A DNA stretch of 64,000 nucleotides from Nesterenkonia alkaliphila (GCF_009758175.1 NZ_WRPM01000011.1:23862-87861); one strand, 5' to 3'. Counted from the stretch's first letter, positions 1 through 9,045 are shown. The notes: generated by a model from the sequence alone, not told the origin. Program-made: numbers and translations.

Positions 1-334
1 CGTGGGCCCACTGCCTGCCCAGGCCGGTGTCGAAGACGCGTCGTAGCTCCTCGAAGCCGGTGCCGGAGGCGTGAACATCGATGTCGAGGACCTCGATCCC
101 ATGCCCGGTGGGCAGGGCGATGTTTGCCTCGGGTTGCCAGGACCACCAGCGGTTGATCTGTTGGTGGTCGTCGGTGGCATCGTAGAAGCTGCCGCTGACA
201 GCGGGTCGCTTCGTGCCGGGCCAGCAGGGGAACACTGCCAGGCCCGCGTCGGCGTAGGTGTGCGCTGCCTCGCGCAACGACAGCCCCGAGGTCTCCTCCA
301 GCGGGAGGAGTGGCTGTCTGGTGGGGTTGGGCAT
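1..334 (-). CDS. Bifunctional DNA primase/polymerase N-terminal domain (partial)
   Basis: The minus strand encodes about 111 residues from an ATG at 334 and runs off the window edge. The start is set by a strong GGAGG ribosome binding site 8 bases upstream. The protein opens with a short tail and then shows the prim-pol pattern: a helix with YADAGLAVFPCWPGTKRPA, a WW-containing loop, the IALPTG strand, and VLDIDVH carrying the acidic DxD metal site. Prim-pol enzymes prime or copy DNA for plasmid, phage and ICE replication, so this gene probably belongs to the element's replication module. The C-terminal helicase or PriCT part, if present, lies outside the window. The fold call is secure; what follows it is unknown. 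Confidence 0.85.
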   Translation of the reverse strand, partial: MPNPTRQPLLPLEETSGLSLREAAHTYADAGLAVFPCWPGTKRPAVSGSFYDATDDHQQINRWWSWQPEANIALPTGHGIEVLDIDVHASGTGFEELRRVFDTGLGRQWAH

Positions 335-652
335 CTTCGCACCTCCGTGGTGTCTCCCGGGGTGCGGGAGACGGGATTTCAGGCCTTCTCACCTGAAGGT
401 GCGGCAGCGCCCCTTGCTCGGTGGGAGCCTGCTCGGTCCGGGGCCTGCTCGGCGGGTGGCCAAGCGGCTGGACCGGGAGTCCTACGTGCTATCCATTACG
501 CCCGAAAAATCCGGGCAGGCAACCGTCTGGGGGTGAGGATGCGCCGCAGAGTCAGAAACATGCGCGACATCGTCAACTTCGGTGCGTGGAATACGCCGCG
601 ACGTGTGGTATTCGCCCCCGGCTCACAGGCAGGGCGTGCGGGGTGGGTGTGG
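335..652. other. Non-coding gap downstream of the first minus-strand gene
   Basis: About 320 bases separate the primase start from the stop of the next gene on the same strand. No convincing coding frame, RNA gene or clear terminator is visible. It presumably contains the promoter of the primase gene, but I see no clear -35/-10 pair. Confidence 0.5.
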
Positions 653-1915
653 TCATCGTGTCAGGCCCGGGTCATCGGGGCCCTGTTCCGGGTGCTGGCG
701 GGGCTGAGGGTGGCCGAGGTCACGGTCGCGTTCGGCCAGCAGCTCCGAGAGAAGCGCGCCGCGTTCCAGCAGCGTTGCCGCGCTTTCACGCCCCTCACGG
801 CCGGTGCTCATCACCAGGTTGTTCACCTGCTCCAAGACCGTTTGCGCAGAAGTGTCAGGGGTGGAGGTCTCGAGGATGTGGGAGATCTTGTTCAGGGTCG
901 ACGTGTCGTGCTCAGATGGAGGGAACGCAGCCGAGGCGGTTCCTCCGTCACCGCCCGGCGTGCGGCCGACGACGACGCGGAAGCTGCCCTGCCCGTCGAT
1001 GCCGGTCGCGTCGAACACTCCAGCATGCAGCCAGCGGTGTGCCTCGTCTGCTGGCCCTTCGTAGAGCTCGGGCCCGTCCGGGTCATCGGGGTCGGGAACT
1101 CGCACGTCAGGGTTGTCTGCTGCCAGTGTCGCCTCCAGGCGCTGGCGCGTATCAGGGTCCAGGAACGTGCCGGTCACGGCGGGATCGGCTTCTAGGATCC
1201 TGCGTAGTGTGCTCACAGCGATCAGGTCCCGAGGCATCCAGTCCCGGTCGGTGTGCTCCGGCCCGGACACGGTATGTGTCCTGCCTTGGTTCAGTGCGGT
1301 CTTCAGCGCGGTCTCGCGCTGATGGACCGCATCTTCAAACTCCTCGTACCAGCGACCGAGCTCCACGGAGATCACCTGCTTCTCACCTTGGCCGGTCAGC
1401 ACCCACGAGGGGCTCTCTGATGCGAACGGGCGAGGCGGCAGCCGATGACGGTCCAAGGCGCTTGCGATGGCGTCGGCCTTGCGTTCAGCCTGCTCGAGGC
1501 CGGCGAGCAACTCGGGAAGACGTGAGGCCTGCGCCGCCAGGGTCAGGCATTGCTCGCGCCAGTCGGCGTGCGCGTCTTCGAAGGCATCCTCATCGACGCT
1601 GCCGCCGCGGGTGCGGAAGGCGTTTCGGTCCGGTTCAGGAGGAAACATCTCGGCGACCAGCTCCGGAATCCCGGAGTCCTCGAAAGGTTCCCATGCCCGG
1701 AACTGGGCGCCATCGGTCAGCGACCAGCCCGAGACACGGGAGCGGAGCTCGTCGAGGTCGGGGTTTCGTTCCCGGCCCTCGATCAGGGCACGCAGCAGAT
1801 ATCGCACCGTGCTGTTCGCGTGTTCGCCCGAAGAGGTGTCCACGGTGAACCGCACGCGCACCGTCTGCGTTGCAGCCGGCGTCGAGTGTCCAGCGGGGCG
1901 CTCGATATCACTCAT
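653..1915 (-). CDS. Hypothetical protein, mobile-element cargo, paralogous segment with the next gene
   Basis: 420 residues from an ATG preceded by AAAGGA. I do not recognise the family. The middle is charged and helical (roughly residues 100-210). Residues about 285-370 hold a segment (ELYEGPADEAHRWLHAG, then a strand, then HDTSTLNKISHILE) that reappears in the neighbouring 2055-3548 gene as LVYHGPADEAAMYLAEG and HDSRTLDEIAQLLQ. The two genes therefore share a domain. No signal peptide, membrane segment or catalytic motif is evident. The gene lies between primase and methyltransferase genes and reads in the same direction, so it is probably accessory cargo of the element. The function is unknown. 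Confidence 0.7.
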   Translation of the reverse strand: MSDIERPAGHSTPAATQTVRVRFTVDTSSGEHANSTVRYLLRALIEGRERNPDLDELRSRVSGWSLTDGAQFRAWEPFEDSGIPELVAEMFPPEPDRNAFRTRGGSVDEDAFEDAHADWREQCLTLAAQASRLPELLAGLEQAERKADAIASALDRHRLPPRPFASESPSWVLTGQGEKQVISVELGRWYEEFEDAVHQRETALKTALNQGRTHTVSGPEHTDRDWMPRDLIAVSTLRRILEADPAVTGTFLDPDTRQRLEATLAADNPDVRVPDPDDPDGPELYEGPADEAHRWLHAGVFDATGIDGQGSFRVVVGRTPGGDGGTASAAFPPSEHDTSTLNKISHILETSTPDTSAQTVLEQVNNLVMSTGREGRESAATLLERGALLSELLAERDRDLGHPQPRQHPEQGPDDPGLTR

Positions 1916-2054
1916 GGCAGAGAGGTCCTTTCGTGCTCATAGCGGTGTTGAAAGAGATAAGGTCCTTCCACCTCGTGCGTACCCATCGCAGTGCGACGAG
2001 TGCATCCCTGCGAGGCGAAAATGCACGGCAAAGTCATGTATTTGCGCGAGAGCG

Positions 2055-3548
2055 TCACCTCGGCTCCCGCGCCTGAGGTTCGCTGCCTGGCCCTGCAGGC
2101 GGGAGGTTTGTGCGTTCCGTTTCCGTGTCGAGGTCATGGGCGCGTTCTCGTAACACGACGGTGACGGGATTGGTCTCGGTGCCAAGGTCCGAGGAGGCGG
2201 CCTCCTCGTCGTCGTGGTGCCATCCCAGTACGCCTTCTACATCGCCGTCGACGCGCACCAGTTGGCCGCGTTGGACCCTCGCCGGGGTCGCGGGCTCGGC
2301 ACCACCGGTCAGGGCGTCATCGATCATCCGCCGTGCTTCTGCTGCCGTGCGCGCTGAGACGCTGAAATGGACCGGCACTTCGTAGGTGAACACCGGCTCG
2401 CCGTGAACTGTGCCCTTCGCTGCCCCACCTGCTTCCGTCGCAGGTGCGGCGTGGTCGGTGACGGGCGCCTCGGCAGGCCCGGCGGCGGGGTTTGGGGTGC
2501 CGATCTCGCGGCGCTGAATCGATACGGCCGGATACGGAGTAGAGGCGCTCAGGGCGTCTAGCCACACGTCGACGTCCTCCGGGGTCTTCCATTCCTGGGG
2601 TGAGGGGTGGTGGTCGAGGAACTCTGCGGCGCCCTCGAATCCAGGATCCCCGTCGAGGCTTTCGTGCAGTGTGGTGGCGAGGTTACGTGTGAGCCGGACT
2701 GGGTTGGTATCGACGAGGATTGTCGGTTCCTGGTTCTCCAGATCCGTCCAGATGATCACCCCGACGTGCACCTGTGTCGGTTCCGTTACCGGGTCGGGTG
2801 CATTCTCGGGCTTTGCGTCGAGGGGCATCCAGGAGGGAAACCCGGTGCGTCGGGTGGTCTCGAGGCGACGATTGACCTGGCGGAACAACTCTGTCAGCGA
2901 CTGATCGGGCCTGTGATCCTGGAGAAGCTGGGCGATCTCGTCGAGCGTGCGGGAATCGTGGCGGTCTCGCGGGATCGCCTGGGAGATCCGCCCCGAGGAG
3001 GCTAATTCTGAGGGGGCGACGACCAGCGCGTACTCACGGTCGTCGCCGTCGAAGGCGCGATAGGTGCCCTCCGCGAGGTACATGGCTGCCTCGTCCGCGG
3101 GTCCGTGGTAGACCAGCCTGCCTGGCGCGTCCGGGTCGTCGACGAGCACGTCCCGGTTCAGCTCGCCCACGATCTGCGCCACGCGCTGCCGTGTCGCCTC
3201 TGGTGCCAGATCCGAGACAGCCAGGGGCCGGTCCCCGGCGCGTATGAGCGCTTGCAGCACTTCCATCGCCGCGGCGTCGTTGACCAAACCCGGATACTGA
3301 TTCTGCATCAGCGCGGCTTGCGAGGGTCGCGGGGGCACCTGTTGCCAGCCCCTCACACCCCACACCTGGTCAGCGGTGGGGCGGACGTGGCCGCCCTCCA
3401 CCTCCGGTACCCCGCCGGTCTCGCCGTGCAGCGCGCGCTCAATGAGCACTCGCGCCTCCCCGAAATCGCGGGCGCCGACGAAGAAGTCCACTCCCACCCG
3501 GAAGTCGTTCACGAGCTCATCGTCATCGGGTCGGGTTAGATCGACCAT
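2055..3548 (-). CDS. Hypothetical protein sharing a domain with the 653-1915 gene
   Basis: 497 residues from an ATG at 3548, chosen because GAGGAGG sits just upstream. The frame stays open to another ATG at 3677, which has only a weak site. Visible parts: an N-terminal alpha/beta segment (DLTRPDDDELVNDFRVGVDF), the GPADEA-type segment shared with the downstream gene, a middle beta-rich segment (VGVIIWTDLENQEPTIL), a low-complexity Ala/Pro linker, and a C-terminal module (FTYEVPVHFSVSARTAAEA) that resembles its own N-terminus. No enzyme motif or membrane segment is seen. It is probably a soluble protein of the mobile element; the function is unknown. Confidence 0.68.
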   Translation of the reverse strand: MVDLTRPDDDELVNDFRVGVDFFVGARDFGEARVLIERALHGETGGVPEVEGGHVRPTADQVWGVRGWQQVPPRPSQAALMQNQYPGLVNDAAAMEVLQALIRAGDRPLAVSDLAPEATRQRVAQIVGELNRDVLVDDPDAPGRLVYHGPADEAAMYLAEGTYRAFDGDDREYALVVAPSELASSGRISQAIPRDRHDSRTLDEIAQLLQDHRPDQSLTELFRQVNRRLETTRRTGFPSWMPLDAKPENAPDPVTEPTQVHVGVIIWTDLENQEPTILVDTNPVRLTRNLATTLHESLDGDPGFEGAAEFLDHHPSPQEWKTPEDVDVWLDALSASTPYPAVSIQRREIGTPNPAAGPAEAPVTDHAAPATEAGGAAKGTVHGEPVFTYEVPVHFSVSARTAAEARRMIDDALTGGAEPATPARVQRGQLVRVDGDVEGVLGWHHDDEEAASSDLGTETNPVTVVLRERAHDLDTETERTNLPPAGPGSEPQAREPR

Positions 3549-3853
3549 CACAGCCTCCTCATCTCTCACGCCTGCACTCGATCCCGGCTCGGGCAGGGCG
3601 CTCTTCCGTGAGGTAGGCCTTGCGTCCGGAGAGTGATCCCTGCGTGCCTGCGGCGGTGTTGATGGTCGCTTCTTCATGAACCGTTCTCAACTGACCAGCG
3701 TCGTCTCACACCTGCCCGAGCCCGGGGACGCTTCGGTGCCTCTCGATGCTGCTTGCGCGTGGCGACATGCACCGCCCGCAGAGTGCAGCCGCCGCCTAAA
3801 GTTGGCTCTGACTCGACCACGTCGGCACACGATGTGACCCAGGTCTCGCGATC

Positions 3854-4942
3854 TCAAGTGGTCCATCCCGGGGCGATTCGGTCGAGGCGGGACTCGATCA
3901 ACGGCAGGTACGACGCTTCGCGCTCGACGGCGACAACCTGGAACCCCGCCCGTACCGCGGCTTCTACTGTCGCTCCCGACCCCGCGAAAGGCTCCAACAC
4001 CCGTCCACCGGCAGGAGTGAGCAGCTCGATCAGCCACTGCATCAACGCCAAGGGCTTCACTGTGGTGTGTGAGATACCAAACGCGCGGGGGCGTTCCTCA
4101 GCGCTGGGCTTGGCAGCGAACCGGAAGATCGGGAAGCGAGAGGAGGTCGGTGACTCCGCATCCCAGCTGCCTGTGAGCGCGTCCAGGGCATCTGCCTGGC
4201 TCTGGTCGAGGGCGACATTCGTGGGCCATTTGCCATGACCGAACCTACCGGCGTCCACATGAATCGCTCCGGTGCCATGCTCGAGCACATTTGCCACAGT
4301 GCTTCCGATCGTCGGGGCTCGCGCGATGATGATCGGTTCGAAAGCCGGACGCAGAGCGGTGCCCCACCCTTCCCACGTCTTCGCATCCTCAGTGACCGGG
4401 GAGCCAGGCTCGGTGACCGAACGAGTCGCCCCGAGGATCCCTTCGGCATCGCTGTACTGCACGACGCGATCGGTGCGGGTGATGCCGTGGTGCTTGTCGA
4501 TCGCGTGCGAGATGTCCGTGCTCTTGGGCATGCCAGTCGAGTGGAGCCAAGCGACCTGGTCACGGATCTGTAGTCCTGCACGTTCGAGACCACGCACCAT
4601 TCGATGCCACGTGCGTGCGCCCCCGAATGCTGCAACATGCGCGCCCGGCTTCAAGGCGTGCACGGCGCCAGCACCCCACGCCCTGCACCACTCCTCGAAC
4701 ACCTCCGCAGCACTCATATCGGTGGTATCGATATCCGTCAGGGACTCGCGGAATCCCGTCACGTCGTCCCAGTCTTGCCCGTTGAACGCGAGCCCATAGG
4801 GTGGGTCGGTGACCAGTGAATCCACGCTGTGTGCTGGCAGCGCGGGCAAGAGAGCGACCGCGTCACCCAGATAGATCTGAGCACAGCCGCGGTCGATCTT
4901 CGGTGCAGGCGTGTTGGCAGACGAGGACGGCGGGATCGACAC
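3854..4942 (-). CDS. Site-specific DNA methyltransferase, beta-class (N6-adenine or N4-cytosine)
   Basis: 362 residues from a GTG at 4942 with AGGAGG upstream. The catalytic motif IV DPPY is at residues 46-49 (TDPPYGLAFNGQDWD). The AdoMet-binding motif I (VLEPFAGSGATVEAA) comes near residue 325, giving the beta-class order (IV before I). A TVKP motif precedes motif I. A long variable middle presumably holds the target-recognition part. No restriction gene is adjacent, so this is an orphan methyltransferase. Such genes are common on conjugative elements, where they may protect incoming DNA from host restriction; that role is inferred from context. The target sequence cannot be read from the protein. 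Confidence 0.9.
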   Translation of the reverse strand: MSIPPSSSANTPAPKIDRGCAQIYLGDAVALLPALPAHSVDSLVTDPPYGLAFNGQDWDDVTGFRESLTDIDTTDMSAAEVFEEWCRAWGAGAVHALKPGAHVAAFGGARTWHRMVRGLERAGLQIRDQVAWLHSTGMPKSTDISHAIDKHHGITRTDRVVQYSDAEGILGATRSVTEPGSPVTEDAKTWEGWGTALRPAFEPIIIARAPTIGSTVANVLEHGTGAIHVDAGRFGHGKWPTNVALDQSQADALDALTGSWDAESPTSSRFPIFRFAAKPSAEERPRAFGISHTTVKPLALMQWLIELLTPAGGRVLEPFAGSGATVEAAVRAGFQVVAVEREASYLPLIESRLDRIAPGWTT

Positions 4943-5192
4943 GAGAGAACCTCCTGGCAGTCAGCCGGCTCACGGGAATTCGCGAGACATACGGCACCTG
5001 CCAGGTGCGCTTCTTCGCCACCGCCCTCGTGAGGGGCCGTCAATCTCCCAAGCGCGGATCTGCGCAATCGGTATCACGACGAGGACGTGCCAGCCACAAG
5101 AAGCCCACCAGCTGGAGTCAGAGCTGCCAGAGCAGCGAGGGGCTTCTGCCGTCAATGAGGTGGTCCACACGACCGGCAATCAACGAGCAACA

Positions 5193-5220
5193 ATCCCGAG
5201 TCCACTCAGATTTGACATCC
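5193..5220. repeat. Imperfect direct repeat, left copy (module boundary candidate)
   Basis: 28 bases starting ATCCCGAG and containing TTGACA match 9018-9045 at 23 of 28 positions in the same orientation. The pair brackets the tyrosine-recombinase module and one hypothetical gene, so it could be an attachment-site or target duplication. The match is short and imperfect. Confidence 0.35.
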
Positions 5221-5298
5221 TTGGACCCGCGCGAGGACTGAGTGCCGCCGGGTCGCACTCGCCACTGCCGTGCCCGTTGCCTTCCTGTCATCATGGTA

Positions 5299-5327
5299 AC
5301 TTAGAGTTGTCGTCGTCAAATCTAAGT
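5299..5327. repeat. Inverted repeat resembling a tyrosine-recombinase core site
   Basis: Two 11-base arms, ACTTAGAGTTG (5299-5309) and CAAATCTAAGT (5317-5327), are inverted copies matching at 10 of 11 positions around a 7-base spacer. The element ends 7 bases before the ATG of the recombinase. Arm length and spacer match the usual core-type crossover site of tyrosine recombinases. An operator for autoregulation is the alternative. Confidence 0.5.
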
Positions 5328-5334
5328 AGACAGT

Positions 5335-6453
5335 ATGGGTGGTGGGTTGGTGGTCGAGATTCCCGGAGCTGCGCCGTTGGAGCTGGTCTCTGGGGTCGTT
5401 CATCTGGACGAGGAGCGGGCTGTGTTCGAAGCGATGCTGACCGGCTGGGGGCGGCAGCAGCGATCCCGGCTGTTGTCGGAGGACACGGTGACGGCCAGGG
5501 TCCGGTTGCTGCGCCGGTTCACGGAGTTCGCGGGCTCGTTCCCGTGGCAGTGGACGCCGGGAGACGTCGAGGACTTCACAGTGTCGCTCATGACGGGGAC
5601 GCAGCGACTGGCGCCGTCGACGATCCGGGGCTATCACCTGACGTTGCGGATGTTCGGCGACTTCCTGCTCGATGCACGCTACGGTTGGGTCGCGCAATGC
5701 GAGGAGCGCTTCGATGCAATCCCGTCGCAGGTGTGCCGTGACTTCAACACGGTTGCGCATCTGGCCGAGTACGAGGGCAGGCCGCAGCGGCGCCCGTTCA
5801 CCTACGACGAGTTGCAGCACCTGTTCGACTTTCTCGATACCCGGGTTGTGCAGGTGCAACGCTCGGGACGCAAGGGTGCGTGGGCCGCGATGCGCGACGC
5901 GCAGATGGTCAAGACCTGCTATGCCTATGGGTTGCGCCGCCGCGAGCTCTGCACCCTGGACCTGCCCGATCTGCGCCCGAATCCGAAGATGCGCCAGTGG
6001 GACACCTACGGGGCCGTGCATGTCCGCTTCGGCAAGGCTGGTCGGGGCAAGGTTCCACGCCGCAGGACCGTGCTGACGGCCCCGGAGTTCGACTGGGTTG
6101 TTGCAGGGATGCGCCAATGGGTTGAAGAGGTTCGCCCAATCCTGGGTCGTGACCGGGTGGAGGCGCTGTGGCTGACCGAACGCGGTCAGCGAATATCGGT
6201 GAAGTCGATGGATCACCGCTTCGCATGGCTGCGAGAGCAGGCCGGCTTGGATTCGGATCTGACGCTGCATTGCCTGCGGCACTCGTATGTGACGCATCTG
6301 ATTGAGTTCGGCTACCCGGAACGGTTCGTCACCGAGCAAGTCGGGCACTCTTATGCGTCCACGACGGCGATCTACACCTCGGTGTCCAACGATTTCAAGA
6401 ACAAGACGTTGCAGGCCGCGCTGGCCCGTGTCTATCAAGAGGAGCAGCAATGA
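5335..6453 (+). CDS. Tyrosine site-specific recombinase
   Basis: 372 residues. The N-terminal SAM-like DNA-binding domain (about 25-140) is followed by a catalytic domain. Its conserved residues are visible: R in YGLRRRELCTL, HCLRHSYVTHL (HxxR), GHSYASTTAIY (H, and the nucleophilic Tyr). The length is normal and nothing is missing. The start lacks a ribosome binding site and follows the inverted repeat directly. It overlaps the next gene by ATGA, and that gene overlaps the third by GTGA, so the three form one transcript. The arrangement of recombinase, XRE-like protein and zinc-ribbon partner recurs on actinobacterial mobile elements as far as I recall. It probably moves the local module rather than driving the conjugative element. 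Confidence 0.92.
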   Translation: MGGGLVVEIPGAAPLELVSGVVHLDEERAVFEAMLTGWGRQQRSRLLSEDTVTARVRLLRRFTEFAGSFPWQWTPGDVEDFTVSLMTGTQRLAPSTIRGYHLTLRMFGDFLLDARYGWVAQCEERFDAIPSQVCRDFNTVAHLAEYEGRPQRRPFTYDELQHLFDFLDTRVVQVQRSGRKGAWAAMRDAQMVKTCYAYGLRRRELCTLDLPDLRPNPKMRQWDTYGAVHVRFGKAGRGKVPRRRTVLTAPEFDWVVAGMRQWVEEVRPILGRDRVEALWLTERGQRISVKSMDHRFAWLREQAGLDSDLTLHCLRHSYVTHLIEFGYPERFVTEQVGHSYASTTAIYTSVSNDFKNKTLQAALARVYQEEQQ

Positions 6454-6782
6454 CCCGGAAAGTGACAATGCGGTGGAACCTGCGCCAGCTCATGGCCGCC
6501 AAGGGCATGTTCCAGACCACCGATCTGCTCGAACCGTTGCACGAGCGTGGGGTCGAGCTGTCCCGGCAGATGGTGCACCGGGTGGTGACGAAGACGCCAC
6601 AACGCATCAACACCGATCTGCTCGCCGCGCTCTGCGACATCCTCGACTGCACCCCGAACGACCTCCTCGAACTGCGCGTCGAGGAGCAGCGTCTGAAGGC
6701 TGTGAACGACCACGGGCCGGGTATCGGTGACCTGCGTCCGGTCCGGGCACGGGTGCGACGCCCCGAGGGCACCGTCGAGTGA
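6450..6782 (+). CDS. XRE/Cro-type helix-turn-helix protein
   Basis: 110 residues, starting at an ATG that overlaps the recombinase stop. Residues about 8-75 form a Cro/C1-like fold, ending in the pattern NTDLLAALCDILDCTPNDLLEL that is typical of small XRE regulators. The C-terminal 35 residues are basic and unstructured. Its position between the two recombinase-related genes suggests it controls or assists recombination at the local site. Confidence 0.87.
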   Translation: MTRKVTMRWNLRQLMAAKGMFQTTDLLEPLHERGVELSRQMVHRVVTKTPQRINTDLLAALCDILDCTPNDLLELRVEEQRLKAVNDHGPGIGDLRPVRARVRRPEGTVE

Positions 6783-8242
6783 GCCCCGCGCGGGCAGCGG
6801 ACTGCGCACGATGCGGCGGTACGGGGGCGACGTTCGTACTGCCGACCGGGCCGGTCTGCGCGAACTGCCGCCGCTACCTCGCCTACCATCCGGCCGTTTG
6901 TCCGGAGTGCTTCGAAGTCCGCCCGATCGCCTACCCGTCGTTGAGCAGCTACAACGTGTTGGTCTGCGCCTCATGCGCCGAGGAACCCTCGATCTTCGCC
7001 TGCGCCCAATGCGGGCGAGAGGACCATCCTTACGGCGGGCAGCGTTGCGCACGCTGCGTCCTCTCCGAGCGGCTCACCGGCCTACTCACCGACCCAGCCA
7101 CCGGGCGTATCCGCCCCCAGCTCCAGCCGTTGTTCGAGGCGATGACCTCCTCCGAACGTCCGCAGACCGCGATCTAGTGGCTCTCTCGCCCGCCCGGGAT
7201 CGGGCCGGCGCTGCTACGGCGAATGGCGACCGGCCAGGCCGCGATCTCACACGAGACGTTCCACGACCTGCCATCCGATCGCGCTCACTACTACCTGCGC
7301 GACCTCCTCGCCGCCGTCGGCGTGCTGGAACCCTACGAGCCGCGGATCGAACGGATCACGCCCTGGCTGACCGAGCAGACCACACCCTTGACGCCGGCGC
7401 ACAGGCAGACGATCGAGCAATTCGCGCACTGGTCGGTGATCCGTCGCCTACGCCACGCCGCCGACCGAGACCAGCTCACTAAGGGCGCCGTCCAAGGCGC
7501 GCGATACCAGATCAAGAAGACCATCGAGCTGCTGGCCTGGCTCGAACATCGCGACACCACGATCACCGACGCCACCCAGACGCACATCGAGGCATACCTG
7601 GACTCGACGACGACGTCGACCGTCACGATCATCGCCCAGTTCACCCGCTGGCTCGCCGACACCGGCACCAACACCCACGTCAGCGTCGCGTCGCTGCCCC
7701 CATCGAAAGCGGCTGTGACCATGACCGACGACGAACGATGGCGGCACGTCCGCACCTTGCTTCACGACGACAGCATCAGGCTCTACGTCCGCATCGGCGG
7801 CCTGTTCATGCTGCTATTCGCCCAGAGCCTGACCAGCATCTCCCGTATGCGGGCCGACCAGATCGACATCACCAACCCCGACCGCGTGACAGTGGCCTTC
7901 CGCCACGAGCCCGTCCAGATGCCCGAGCCTCTCGGCGCGCTCCTGCGCGAGCAACTCACCCGCCGCGCGCACGCCTCCTACGCCTCCCGCGACAACGGCT
8001 GGCTCTTCCCCGGCGGCAGACCTGGCCGCCACCTGCTCACGGAGAACTTCCGCGGCGCCCTCGTCGACCTCAGCATTCACCCGCACTCGGCCCGGCACGC
8101 CGCGCTGTTCTCCCTGGCCACCGAGGTTCCGCACATGATCCTCGCCCAGACTCTCGGGATCTCACATACTAACGCGATCACCTGGGCAGCCCTCGCCGCG
8201 CGAGACTGGTCCGGATACATCCCACACCGCGCTGCTCAATGA
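6779..8242 (+). pseudogene. Zinc-ribbon tyrosine-recombinase-like partner, interrupted by an in-frame TAG
   Basis: From a GTG at 6779 that overlaps the previous stop, the frame runs 132 residues to a TAG at 7175-7177. It then continues in the same frame, without any other stop, to 8242; the whole would be 487 residues. The first part holds four or more CxxC zinc-ribbon pairs (CARCGGTG, CANCRRY, CPECFEV, CAQCGRE). The second part is a recombinase-like domain with HxxR (HPHSARHAALF). The position of the nucleophilic tyrosine appears to be Trp (NAITWAAL), so even an intact protein would be non-catalytic. As I recall, relatives have two tryptophans where this gene reads TAG-TGG, which suggests a TGG to TAG nonsense change. 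An internal ATG at 7223 could give a shortened product. Confidence 0.8.
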
Positions 8243-8251
8243 CCGAGTCGT

Positions 8252-8911
8252 TTACGCCCAGAAACGCCACCACGGACGTGCGCTCTCCGGCACCGGTCGA
8301 AGGTCAGAAGGCAGAGGCTCGACAGGTGAGGGCAACTCGCCGGACGCCGCGGTGACCAGCGATGCCTTGAACGACGCATTCAGCGGGTCTCCCGCGTCGA
8401 ACCACTCCAGAGCGTCAAGCTCCTCGACGTTCACCGCATACAGGCTCGGCCAGCCCTCGCCGAGCACCTCAGTATCTGCAGGATTGGCATAACCAAGCGC
8501 GTCACCAAGGATCGGGATCAACGCTGCGCCGAAATGCGGCATCGTGGCCCATAGCCGATGACGCCCATTGGTCAGCGGCTCGAACCACGGATCGAACCGC
8601 ACCGCCTCTGACGACCTGAACCAGGCCGAAACGATGTCCTGCTCCGTTCGCGTGAGCTCGCCCGGATAGCCATCGACCTCGACCAACCCCCGATCCTCGA
8701 GGTCCGGATCGACCGTCCACGCGCCTTCCGCCAACGCATCACCCACCCGCGCCACGACAGCGGCGATGAGAGGCCAGCGCTGAGCGTCACGATCGGAGTG
8801 ACGCTGCCCACCATCCTCGGCGTCAGGGTCCTGCGGGACCCAACTCCGCGCCTGCTTCGCCGTCGTCCGCCACCAGAACCGCGGAGTCGCCACCGAGATC
8901 AACGTCGTCAT
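8252..8911 (-). CDS. Hypothetical protein
   Basis: 219 residues from an ATG at 8911 (a TTG one codon earlier is also possible). It is soluble, acidic and rich in Trp (RFWWRTTAKQ near the start, RPWWRFWA at the end), with no recognised motif. It is convergent with the recombinase partner gene, whose stop is 10 bases away, and lies inside the pair of imperfect direct repeats. The function is unknown. Confidence 0.6.
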   Translation of the reverse strand: MTTLISVATPRFWWRTTAKQARSWVPQDPDAEDGGQRHSDRDAQRWPLIAAVVARVGDALAEGAWTVDPDLEDRGLVEVDGYPGELTRTEQDIVSAWFRSSEAVRFDPWFEPLTNGRHRLWATMPHFGAALIPILGDALGYANPADTEVLGEGWPSLYAVNVEELDALEWFDAGDPLNASFKASLVTAASGELPSPVEPLPSDLRPVPESARPWWRFWA

Positions 8912-9017
8912 CAACTCAGGCTATCGCCGAGCTCCCGGAGCGTCGATCACCGGGCCCCGGCCAGGTCGTGTCGGCCCTATTCGTGCTAATCGAATACGAC
9001 CCCTGCGCCAGTAAACC

Positions 9018-9045
9018 ATCCCGAGCCCACTCCGTGTTGACACCC
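9018..9045. repeat. Imperfect direct repeat, right copy (module boundary candidate)
   Basis: Matches 5193-5220 at 23 of 28 positions in the same orientation (ATCCCGAG ... TTGACA). It lies between the hypothetical gene and the AraC-like regulator. Confidence 0.35.

Larger units (their letters stand above)
4943..5334. other. Divergent intergenic region, methyltransferase / tyrosine recombinase
   Basis: About 390 bases lie between two divergent genes. No coding frame here is credible. The region holds the left copy of an imperfect direct repeat (5193-5220) and the inverted repeat at 5299-5327, both described separately. The methyltransferase ribosome site lies at its left edge. Confidence 0.5.

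Noticed and set aside
464..545. tRNA-like words (GGTGGCCAAGCGGC and a nearby stem)
   Set aside because: The first bases resemble a Ser/Leu tRNA 5' end, but no acceptor-stem partner, T-loop GGTTCRANYCC or full cloverleaf follows.
5206..6468. Long open frame on the minus strand opposite the tyrosine recombinase
   Set aside because: It mirrors the recombinase gene, has Arg/Pro/His-rich text without motifs, and is a normal high-GC antisense shadow.
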